Assembly (NCBI GenBank): GCA_910592205.1 | Contig: CAJVPJ010000454.1 | Span: 1 to 24,738, forward strand | Source: Paraglomus occultum | Lineage: Eukaryota > Glomeromycota > Glomeromycetes > Paraglomerales > Paraglomeraceae | Direction: 5' to 3' | DNA length: 24,738 nt | In this document: in pieces, positions 8,514 to 18,853 of the stretch | How the letters are laid out: the number at the start of each line of letters is the position of its first letter | How positions within the stretch are numbered: the first letter of the stretch is position 1 | Position numbers and translations under genes: made by a program | The notes under the pieces: model-generated | What the model saw: only the letters and a program-made list of their open reading frames with translations | Database searches by the model: none | Told to the model about the DNA's origin: nothing

Positions 8514-11500
8514 TTAATTAACGTTTCCCGAATTCCTCTCAAGGACGCCAACCATCGCTTGAGTAACTTCCTTGACGAACGGATCAGATAAACTGTGTAG
8601 GAGCTTCAGTTCGGGGAATTTTCTTTTGTTTCCTTTCTTTGTTTTTTTCGCTCTTTTTTCAAAAAATACAGAATCCATATCATCTGTATCTACATCGTCT
8701 TCACTCTCACTCCCCAACCCATCCATAATTTCCTCGACCTCCTTTCCGATATCAACAAATTCTTTCATCCCATTTGTCGGCAATACCATCTGAACATCGG
8801 TTTTCGTATCATCAGTATAATACATGTTTTTTAATTTTTGAAGACGTCTTTTCTTTCTCCAGTGATGCCATTGGATTAGAGCATCTAGTTCAGTCAAAAG
8901 AGCCGAATGGTCGGATGAGGATGGAAGTGAATTGCGGATTAAAAGCGCAATATCAATCTTTTTAGAAAGGCCGTTCCGAATAAGGCTAATTATCGTTTCC
9001 ATCCAGAATAAGAGCGAAGAGAAAATGCCCGCGTTGTCATGAGAATAGACCGAGTGAACGAAGAAGTAGAAGCGCTGAACATGACGGTTTACAAGAGATA
9101 TAAATGTTTGAACCATTGGGTTTGCAGAAGATAAAAGGCCTGGATACAAAATCAGAAAACATGTTCTGCGGTTAAATACAAGACATAAAGGCATTCTTAC
9201 AATATCGCAGAGAAACGACTAACCTTTATCGTTTATATCTTTAACTACTTCTATGAGGTCGTCTATGAATAACGAGACATCCGCTAGAGATTCACCGACA
9301 TTGGCCGCCTGTATAATTTTGGTTATTAGCTTATTGGATATAGCTGACGTGCTGTTAATATAAGTAGTTTACCTTGTAGACTTTTGCTAGTGGTTCATAA
9401 AATGTGGCAATTATATCCCTTAATAGACTGCTCGTAACACCCTAAGATAACAACCAAATATATATTAATATACTGGACTGTATAATTACATGAACATCCA
9501 GTTAATATAAATTGTCGTACTTGAAATATTAAGTCAATCATCATTTCTTTGTCCCGTTTACGAACATGCAGATAAAACAGTTTCTGCAAAGCAACAAACA
9601 TTTGTTGTTGACTTTTATTCATCTCCGTTTTTGACGTATCAAGACCACCAATTTGCACTAGTTGTTCCAAAGTTAGTTCTGGCTCGATGTGTTTTGTGCA
9701 CAGTATTGCACATAGAAGTGAATATGTGTCTAAAAAAGTTGATTTAGATGAATATTTCGCAAAGTCATGAATACAAAAGAATTAATTCATCTTATTAGCA
9801 TACCTCTTTCTCGCCTTTCATCTCTAATCAATCTTTGTACCTCAATAGAAGCATACACATAGTTGCATATCTTCTCACAAATGTTTTCGTCATTAACTAT
9901 TGCTTTAAATGTTTCAATGTCTTTGTCAATTTCTTTGATTTCCTCACCCAAGTTCGTTGATAACATCCTTTGGAAAACATTTGCAGTCAATATCAGGCAC
10001 ATATGGTGTTTAAATAACTTTTCGGGCGACCCTGGTTACCTCTGTAAAAGACTCTTGGTTCCAAATGGTTGAGCCAAAAATAGATCCAGCATAGCCCTCA
10101 TAAATGCTAATGGATTCGAAATCTTCAAGATGCCACGTATAATTTTATAAGGCATCAAAGCATGGATACGTTTAAGTTGTGAGAATACTTCGTTGCTATT
10201 GCCCGAGCCAACGAACAGATTATACAATATCGATGCAAAACTGTAAAACAAAATCAGGTTAGTCACGTCTCTCTTTGATGACACGTTCGAACACAATACG
10301 TTTTGATACTCTAATGTTGGTGTTCCGGCCAACAAATTACAATATAAAAATTTGAGACCGCCAGTGTAGCTTACCCTAAGTTACCTTATTTCAGCCCATT
10401 CGATTACTTTCTGATATAGTGGTGGCAATTGTGATACCTCGGTAGTAGTCTGGATGGTATGTGCAAAATGTAACAACCCGCCTATAATTTGCACAAACAG
10501 TTGTAATAATAGTTCTATCGGTCTGATAATGCAAAACCATTTAGCACCTACCATTTATGATCAAGTTACGTTTAAACTCTTCAACCTGATCATCAAGCTC
10601 CTTGGCTTTGAGTTCGGCCTCTTTTTTGAATGCCCTCTTTTGCTCATTTCTATGTTCATCTAATCTCTTTCTTTCTTCTATATCTTTACGTTCTTCCTCT
10701 GTCAGAGTAACGGGATTTTCAAGTAGGAAAGTAGTAAGTCCCCGAAAGTGTGCAAACTCCTTTACGCTCAAAAGGGAGTGCAGGTAACGTTGAACGTTAA
10801 GACGATTCCTTTCCCATTTGAGAGTTTGAAATGATCTCGATCTGGACGATGAAGAGACAGCATCATTCATTTTCCTAGGAAGACGTGGAATGTTTGCATC
10901 AGGGAATTCGTCCTTAAGCTTGTATGCCATTATGAATGAGTATTAACATCATTAGTTGAATAAATATATGATCAGTGCAATAAAATCTTCCCAATTGCTA
11001 TACCTTTTACTTACTTTTATACACAATGTGCGGAATTGCTTATAATTTCTCGCAACAACAATATCATTAGCATTTGGCCCTTTTACATTTATAAGATATT
11101 CCTGAATATTAATTTATGATTAAAACGCTATGTGTTAAAGATATGTTAAAGTTGTCAATAAAATCAAAAGCCACGACACTCACCGCATAAAAGTTCTCTT
11201 TCAACATTCCCTTTTCTGAATAACATCTGACCCCAACAACGTTCAATTCCCACCCGTTGAGAATCTTTTTTCCTCGATCATAAAGATCCTCCTCTTCACT
11301 ACCTGCCGATTCTACGGTTACAGATTCATCTTTCCCAAGGGTTGTCTTAGTGGTGGCATTTAACAACAGTGTAAAATGTGATACGATCTGTTTTGCCATT
11401 TTCTTCCTTTTTGTAGCTTCATCCCTTGTAGCTGAGGTGCTAATATTCTTTTTACTGAATTCTCCTATAAATTCTTGAACTTTTTGCCACAATTCAACCC

Positions 11501-11794
11501 CGCCATTCTGAAGGAAGGGGAATGTATTGACGCAGTTCTGAAACACGAAATGGAGAAATGGAGTCGGACTTTCGGTAAGTGATGACGAAGAGAATGGTAG
11601 ACCAAGGGAATCTAGCGTGCCATGGCGAGACAGGAATTGGAGTTCTTTCTCAATCTGTCTTGTAATAAGTTCTTTCTTGAAATAATGTTCTTGGAGTGGA
11701 GTAAGTACAAGGGCATTCTGTGAAAGAATCTTATAGTGAGAACATGAGAATATAAGCGAAACAGGGAAGGGAAAGAAAAACGACTCACAAGCAT
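8514..11794 (-). CDS. Fungal PX-domain protein (PXB-PX-DUF3818 type)
   Basis: Eleven exons: 11794-11789, 11717-11184, 11101-11015, 10918-10552, 10481-10385, 10240-10040, 9967-9804, 9729-9521, 9441-9373, 9308-9224, 9139-8514. They sum to 2445 nt, 814 residues. The N-terminal PX-associated region begins LTPLQEHYFKKELITRQI (about 6-23). The PX domain (about 155-285) has the phosphoinositide-binding RNY..F at 198-203, IPRLPRK, and ends near GLTTFLLENP. A charged coiled-coil-like segment follows (EERKDIEERKRLDEH), then the C-terminal region described in fungal PX proteins (HALMPYKIIRGILKISNP, FLAQPFGTKSLLQR, FYFFVHSVYSHD) and an acidic/basic tail. Proteins of this layout are fungal-specific; yeast YPR097W (Lec1) is the best-known relative, a phosphoinositide binder linked to lipid homeostasis. 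The start rests on the only in-frame ATG, giving a first exon of just two codons. Intron 5 (10241-10384) is longer than its neighbours. Confidence 0.92.
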
Positions 11795-13571
11795 GCTATT
11801 CGCGAGTAATTGGTTATAAATTCGAATCAAATATTAAAGTTTTTTTTGTATGGACTGAAATCAGTCTTCAACATCCCGAGATTTAACTTCGACTTGTTTA
11901 GTTTATATAATTATGCGAAGAAAACATCAACATACCCGAGTACCAATCAATCCGTCGCGATAAACTACTAATACTAAATACCGTAACAAAACAATTAAAT
12001 ATTTTAAGCATCAACGTGTGTTACTTTACGGATGATTTATCGATAAAGACTATACTCTAAACAACAAACAAGAGATCACTCGACGTTTGCTAAGCCTTTC
12101 TCTTTGAGTATAAATAAGAGATCTTTATTTATTAATTCTGAACAGTCCATGTATTCATATAATTGTTGTTATGCATTTAAAATAGATTACATTCATATTA
12201 TTAGTAGATTTGATTGATTACATTATTAACGGCTGGCGGAGGCTTGAAGGTAGGCTGGTGATAAGCGAGATTAATAGGCGGACAATATAGGCGCTTAAAT
12301 GGTTATCCGAACTGGAAGTCCGCCTGACAGAAAACCTATTAGCTAATTTCAAATTTTGGTGAAAGCTGTTTTCAAATTTTTGGCCATAACCATTTGCTGT
12401 TTAATTAAAACAAGTGATGTACCCCGACTATAACTAGTCGAAACACTGAATCGAAAATTAAATTTAATATTTGAAGATCCCCCTTCGATTTATGATTGTT
12501 ATTTAAATACGAGTATCAATAGATACATCGTATTGAGAGTAAAGAAGAAGCGCGCAAATATTATCACTTATAAATTTAACTAGCCTTAATTGAACAATTG
12601 TTGTAATAACGGCAGCGATACGAGCTAAATTTAGAAAACTCCTTTCGGCAGAACACCGCCACCAGTTAAATTGGATACTGACCGTAGCAATTCTCACGTA
12701 GTGGCAAAGTCTGTGAGACTTTTACCTAATTATACACTGGTTGCCTATTCAAATTCAGAATCACCAAGGACTTGAACCATGTCAATGTTACTGATTATGA
12801 TGGTGGGCAATCTGAATCTTCAATCCAAATTTTACATACTAATATGCCACTATATATTTATTAGTGTTATGGTTGTAATTAGCAATTGGTTATCCAGGAT
12901 GGTGTCGCGATGAGGTGTATAAGTAGGAAAAGCCTAGTTTTAACCCGATACTTAACTAACTCAGGAGAAGCCCTTTTAATATTACGGTAACTCGTAAGGG
13001 TCAACTCGCCCGATTTGAGTTCAAACAGTATATTCGAGTTTCAAAATAAAGCCCAACCTGAATTAACAAAGGATTTCAGATACACCGGTTTGTTTGGTAG
13101 GCTTGGTGCGTACAATACATGGGGGGTCTTTTAGTCAGTGCTCTAGGGTATAGGAAGAACGTTTGTGTCCATTACCTGCAATAAATGAAGCCGCCGGTGA
13201 TTTTGGAAATAAACGTAAAATAATGGAACGGTCAACTCTCTCTAAGTGCACACCTTGGGAATGGGCTGAGCGTGCATTTAAGAAGGGAGAGGGTCAGAAT
13301 TTTATCGGTTGCATGTGACTATTCAATTATCATTACCGAAAATTTCATTTATTGTTGTTTGCTACCATCTACAATGAACAGAAGGCCAGTCATTACATTT
13401 TTTTTTAGAAATTACTTCATATGGGAAGGTCAATGCCATTTCAATTGCATCTGGAAAAGTTTTCTATTAGTATTAAATAATAATAAATCAAAAACTTTTA
13501 ATAAAATATACTTGAATTACCTCTTAATATTAATATAACATTATTGATATCCTGCTGCTGTCTCTTTTTTT
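11795..13571. other. 1.8-kb gene-free region
   Basis: No supported gene on either strand. Contents seen: AT-rich sequence; a foldback at 13236-13293 (ctctctctaagtgcac against gtgcatttaagaagggagag on the other arm); and short open frames near 12503-12697 and 13272-13538 with no splice signals, composition or similarity to suggest coding. It probably includes the promoter of the PX gene and old transposon debris. Confidence 0.5.
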
Positions 13572-15265
13572 TTATCCAAGGGCCAGTGAATATCCATCAT
13601 CAGCTGCAATTTGCAACATCTGGAGTGCTTCACCAAAATTTCCCGTAGCTTGGAGCTGTAAGCCAAATAATCAAACTATAGTGTATAAATATAAATTCAA
13701 TCAGTAGTAGTATTAGTATTAGTGTGTAATGATGGCAATAAAATATCACATTTTTTCTTGTGAATATTAATATTAATACTTTCCAAGCATCCAGCTCCAA
13801 AAGAAAAGGGTTTTAAATACAATCTTTCTTGTATTTAAAGAACTTCTCAAAAACAATGGCTGGCACATAGTAATAGGAGCCAGATATCTTTTTTACAAAA
13901 CAAAAAATTAGTATTAAATTAGACAAAACTAAATATTGTATCAAAGATAATAATAATGTAACCTACTGTTTCAGCTTGCTTTTGATATATCTATCATGCA
14001 ATTTGCATGCTGGCAGACTAACCATGTTGTGGTACCCTATTTATATTACTATAAAAAAGTGCCTTATTAGTATTAGATTGTTGTTTTACTAAACATTAAG
14101 GCCACCTAATTATAATACTAATAAGTCAACTCATCAGAACAGATATAATAACAATAGGTAAATTTAGTCTTTTTTTGTACAAGCATAAAAAACAACTACC
14201 TTTCACAAACCAAGGTGAATAATCATAAGAGACTGAAAGGGCTTCTCTATTGACCAAGACTCCACACCATGGTGAAATCTAAATCGAAAATATAAATACA
14301 AATTGGGTGGAAATTAGATTCAGTATTAGTATTAGCATAAATGTTTAAATACCATTTTCAGTAAACAGGAAATTCTGGTAGATGCCTGACCCTGGATTCC
14401 ATCTACACCAACATTGTAATTGTGAGAAATTGTGAGTATATCATCAACACAATTTTGAAAGACCTATTAGTATGTTATTGAGTATATTAACATTCACTAA
14501 ATATAATGTTATGACCTATAATATATAATAATAATTATAATGTGACAAAAATCCTAACCTCAAAGTTTTTGTTACAAACTGCTCAATTGCCTTCATTGCC
14601 TGTTCTTGATCAGCAATGCCTTCTCATTTTTTCTGGGTCTGAGATTAGTGATGAATAGATTCATCCACTCAAGTTAGTATTTTATAATAATTATGAAATA
14701 CTAATACATATGTATGTAACAATTATGTAACTCAATTACCTGAAGATGATGCATCCAGTTTTGTGAATAGAAAGAATGTGTTACCAGCCTTATTCACAGC
14801 CATAAGTGAACAAACATTATACTCTTTACATTTCAATGTTTGTTCTTTCATCACTTGCAGTAGCTTATCTTGTTTCATGCTTTCAAAACAAGGGCTAATG
14901 TCAGTTTTTCCAAACTACAAAGGTAGTAGTAGTTTTGAATTAGACTGACATCTGTGCATGGTAACATATTCTTCTGATGCACCCTGCAAATTCTGGTACA
15001 GTCCATTGCTATCCGCAACGGCATTCTCTAAAGACAATATGGACTGAACTGGTTTCAGCATAGAGTTGACACTTTCTTCGGATGGCCAACGTATTGCTGT
15101 TGATCTAGATCTTAATCTCTGATCGATAATATTTTCGTGTAACACAATTCGACGAATTGCAGTTACTGTTACATAATAATAACAACTAACCTTTCACGCT
15201 GCGGACTACATACTAATACAGAGCTTTAATTATAATAAATATCTTTGTGTTTTCTGTCTCAACAG
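13572..15265 (-). pseudogene. Decayed telomerase reverse transcriptase (TERT)-like locus
   Basis: Minus-strand exon-like blocks match TERT motifs in order. About 15265-15190: ETENTKIFIIIKALY then a TAG (15213-15215), resembling motif T. About 15165-14740: RLRSRSTAIRW ... VNSMLKPVQSILSLEN (motifs 1/2), then, after a TAG at 14915-14917, FGKTDISPCFESMKQDKLLQ (motif A, with its Asp). 14638-14559: QEQAMKAIEQFVTKTL, with a TGA near its start. 14463-14353: CVDDILTISHNYNV (motif C, VDD). 14278-14200: SPWCGVLVNREALSVSYDY (motif E, WCG). 13887-13780: VFEKFFKYKKDCI then a TAA, NPFLLELD (C-terminal extension). 13655-13572: a last exon ending in TAA. GT/AG boundaries and TACTAAC/TACTAAT motifs survive, so this is not a retrocopy. 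Motif B' (GIPQGS) and the TRBD/TEN regions were not found. Four stops and phase conflicts argue against function. Confidence 0.7.
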
Positions 15266-15774
15266 TAAGTTCTCATGCAAAGCGTCTTTTGAGAGCTTTC
15301 TTACAGATTCTCTTCCAATTTTTGGAGATGAACTAAGCCGTGAATAGTTTCGATTTTGAATAACATGCCACTTTGTTTACTAGAGCAACAGTTTCGAACG
15401 AAGATTTCGTAAGTAGGACATATATATGTATATGGGTAAAACGGGAGGGTAATGCGAAATCTGAGATTATTCTGTTAGCAAGCCACTAGAGCTTTCCTTG
15501 TACGCTTTGAAATAAACTTTCGATTACAACAGCTACCAAGGATTATGTAAATACCAACTGTTCTTGGCAAGTTGCATTATCAATCATGAAGAGACGTGCC
15601 TCTGACTGACTTTTTTCGTTGTTATCCTCATCTTATGAAGTTGATTGAGAAATTGGGACGTAATGGTATAATGTATATATAACGACTGTCTTGTCGAAGA
15701 CGCGAAGTCGATGATGACTAACTCAACAACCATGAACCCAATACTTACATACTCGTTGATGATGACTGTTATCA
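15266..15774. other. Region between TERT-like block and palindrome
   Basis: No gene is identified. On the minus strand the TERT N-terminal half would be expected here, but I found no recognisable QFP, CP or TEN motif; frames are interrupted often. Confidence 0.4.
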
Positions 15775-16287
15775 GCGTGTGTGCAGAAAATTGATTCAGA
15801 ATATTAAGTACTATTTAAATATGACTATACCGCTTGGTTTGATTCTTCGGATACGGCGAAATCAATCTTCATCGCTAGAAACCCTAAATCAGCAACCAGG
15901 AATCTTATGCTTATAAAATTTACATGCATGTTAAACGTAACCTTGTCCATGTGTGTGCAGAAAATTAATTCAGAATATTAAGTACGATTTTGAATTTGCA
16001 TATAACGATAACGATCTGCTTGATTTTTCAAAACGCTGAGACCGATTAAGAAAACCGTTATATGCAAATTCAAAATCGCTACTTAAAATTTCATGTCAAT
16101 TTTTGCACACACTTGGACAACGGTTGCGTTTAACATGCATGTAAATTATACGAGCATTGAATTCTTGGTTGCTGAATTAGGGTTTTTAGCGATGAAGATT
16201 GATTTCGCGTATCCGAAGAATCAAACGAAGTGGCATAGTCATATTTAAATAGCACTTAATATTCTGAATCAATTTTCTGCACACACG
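15775..16287. repeat. Large imperfect palindrome (foldback element)
   Basis: Left arm 15775-16007 and right arm 16056-16287 are inverted copies of about 233 and 232 bp around a 48-bp spacer. The outer ends read gtgtgtgcagaaaattgatt (left) and aatcaattttctgcacacac (right). The arm junctions with the spacer are cgattttgaatttgcatata and its complement at 16056-16078. Each arm contains an internal direct repeat of the gtgtgtgcagaaaatt ... attcagaatattaagtac block (15777 and 15950 in the left arm). A third, partial copy follows directly at about 16288-16375, in the same orientation as part of the right arm. There is no coding capacity. It is likely a non-autonomous foldback transposon or a rearranged satellite unit. 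Confidence 0.88.
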
Positions 16288-16465
16288 TGGACAAGGTTAC
16301 GTTAACATGCATGTAAAATTTATTTCTTGCTTGCTGATTTAGGTTTCTAGCGATAAATATTGATTTCATGTTTTCGAGATCATTATAGTTATACACATTG
16401 TACAGTATACACCATCACACGCTCCAAATTATTTAATTGCATCATGTCATTTTGTTAGTTCAATA

Positions 16466-16786
16466 TTATATTAATGTTAAAAGTAATACTACCGCACATA
16501 CAAACACCACGAGCAACCCCCAATTGTTCGTAGTAGTCTGACCACCACCACCGAATTTGAAATTGAAATGTTGATGCTGGTGGTGATGGCAGTTTCTACA
16601 ATTGTGTACGTGTCTGCCCTGCAATACAAGTAAAAATAAGTTAACATTTGCTAAAGCAATACGTATTATAGAAGTCATCATACTAATAATAACATATAAC
16701 CCCTTATAAAAGGCGGAACGCGCAACCAGCATTTGCATGTTTTCTCAGGGCAGGTGCCGATGAATTAACCCCATTGGACAAGCCAT
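16466..16786 (-). CDS. Possible 54-residue His/Cys-rich tail-anchored protein
   Basis: Exons 16786-16770 and 16613-16466 join in phase to 165 nt. The start MACPMG lies in a GCC-repeat context (ccgccgccgccATGG), an excellent eukaryotic initiation site. Exon 2 encodes HVHNCRNCHHHQHQHF, a Gly run, then a hydrophobic C-terminal segment WGLLVVFVCAVVLLLTLI, ending at TAA. C-x2-C next to a His cluster suggests metal binding, and the tail looks like a single C-terminal membrane anchor; both are inferences from composition. The 156-nt intron uses a GTTAAT donor and a second acceptor (ggcag) just 3' of a stronger-looking ttgcag; using the first acceptor breaks this frame. I recognise no family. It may be a genuine small gene or chance. 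Confidence 0.45.
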
Positions 16787-18853
16787 GGCGGCGGCGGCAG
16801 CATCTCTTGAGGTCAACGCAGTAGCTTTCCGCTTCTTATTGTTGGCATAATAATAATAAGTACGTTGTTTAACGGAACAGTGTTGTAAGTTGGCTCCTCA
16901 TCAATAAGCATCGACATGACAGGTGCCCTATTGTCACAGTGAGGAACGCGAAGAAACTGCTGACATAATCCCATCCCATCAATTGACAGAAAGGAAAGAA
17001 ATGATAGGCAATTCGTATGCTGCGTATCGATGACCGAGTAAATAAAAATACAGCGCTGTTCGATATGTCTTTTAGTATTACATCTGGTCCTCTCCTCAAC
17101 CTGACTGCGAATGTGAAACCCAAATTTGAGAGCGCGATTCTCATGGCAAAAAAAAATATGTGGGCACGTGAACTCCCTCTAAACGCGACCTCTCTAAATG
17201 CACGGAAGTTTTCGGTCCCATAATGGGACTTAAGAGATAAATGCACGTTCTATATCCTGCATTGCAAGCTTTCTTCCGGTCCCATCTCTATATGAGTGTT
17301 TCTATTTGCATTACTATCCGGGAAATGGGACTGTCACTTTCCAGCCTCGCTCAATAAAATGTTATATTCGGACTAATGCTAACAAATTTATTAATTAAGG
17401 CATTTTTTAGAATTTTTATGCAAAATACAAGCCCTAGTATCAGTTATTGCTTTGTTCCCTTTAAGACGTTTGTTGCTCATTTTTTTTTTCATTACAAACC
17501 CGATATGGACAAATTATTTTTCATTTATGAGCGAACACATATTTACAGTATATTTGAGAATCCACAGCATATACACATAAAACGCGCAGACACAAATTCA
17601 AAAATTTCGAAGAGTAAAGTTATTATATATTTTTTCGTAAAATAATATATGAAAATGGGGCCGGCCGACTAAGTACAAATAAATGTAAAAAATGATAGAA
17701 TATCAGAATGTTTCAAGGTAGGAAGGACGACCGGTCTACCAGGCCTGCTTATGTAAATAAAATCAAGGTGTGGTAAAAGTAGCGTCGCGTGACATATTAT
17801 TCCACCAGGCCCTAATGTTATTGCTAAAAACTTTGATACACAGCTTGTAGTTCAGTAGACTGCAGTGCTATAAGAATAGTGTCTATTTTTTAACGCGGAT
17901 TTTTTGAATATCAACAAAATGATAAAAGAACTATGCTTGTCGATTCTAATATATGGACGCGTTTGCGGAAAAGCCTGTTATCGGCAAGAACTGCTTTTAT
18001 ATGGCATGGGTGTTAAACATGCTGGAAATTATCGTAAGAAAACCAACGATAAAAAAAGAAAAAGTGAATAGCGCACGGTGTATGAGTATCTTGGCACTCA
18101 AGTAAATTAGAGGTCATCTCAACAGTAATTAATGGTACAAAAAACGCGAACTGTCCTTGCTTTTTATTCTGAATGAAACGGATACTTTAACTTTTAGGTA
18201 GGAGGGTAGAACATCAATAACATATTCCAGTAGATGGCGAACCGTCATCTATGTTACAAATTTACATTTCTGCGCGCACTAATAAACATATCATATAAAA
18301 ATAGTGGCACTGCTGGCCAATACCGATACGCGGGCTTTTCCTGTTTACGAAACATAATGAATGTTCTAAATGAAAAGACAATGACCTGAAACAAACAAGC
18401 TATATTCATTCAGGAAGGTGTTCTCCCAGTTATATTAGACTAGCCAAGCAATTGAAAGTTAGCAGTATATGCTGAGGAATCTAATCTTGGAAATTCAATA
18501 AAACGGCATTAATATTAAACTTGTAATCGGGAGTAATCGAGGCGAATTCCAAAGAAGAAAGTTGCCAAGACCAAAAGAAAAAAAGAAGATTATTAACAAA
18601 ATCAGGTTTGACTCTACGGGCTACTCGCTGGGCGTTGGCTTTGCCAGAAAAGAGTAGTTTGATACCACAAAGTCTCGCTATTCTTTCTGTGCTTTTCGTG
18701 CACAGGCAATATAAAATTGTTTTGGAACAGACAGAATGTTTATAGTTTATTAATATTATATAATTTAATCGTTTTCTTTTTTTAAAATACGCGCTGATAT
18801 GTTTTTCATACAAGTCACGTATGTCTACATCGTATCTAATAAAGACAGCAAAC
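16787..18853. other. 2-kb region without a confident gene
   Basis: Several open frames of 60-130 codons exist (for example 16869-17246 on minus, 17376-17645 on plus, 18481-18853 on minus), but none shows splice structure, family motifs or a plausible neighbourhood. A transposon-end-like segment (aaacgcgacctctctaaatg, then cggtcccataatgggac) lies at 17172-17245. The right end should contain the BMS1 3' UTR. Confidence 0.45.

Noticed and set aside
12726-12790. B-box-like ggttcaagtcc on the minus strand suggesting a tRNA
   Set aside because: No acceptor stem, D arm or anticodon stem can be built around it.
13572-13655. Last TERT-locus exon read as a Sel1/TPR repeat (GNFGEALQMLQIAADDGYSLA)
   Set aside because: A single short unit cannot establish a repeat family; it joins by a good intron to the block before it and ends in a stop, so it is kept as the 3' exon of the TERT-like locus, with doubt.
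16869-17246. 125-codon open frame on minus with a hydrophobic appearance
   Set aside because: No splice sites, no family motif, and it overlaps transposon-end-like sequence.
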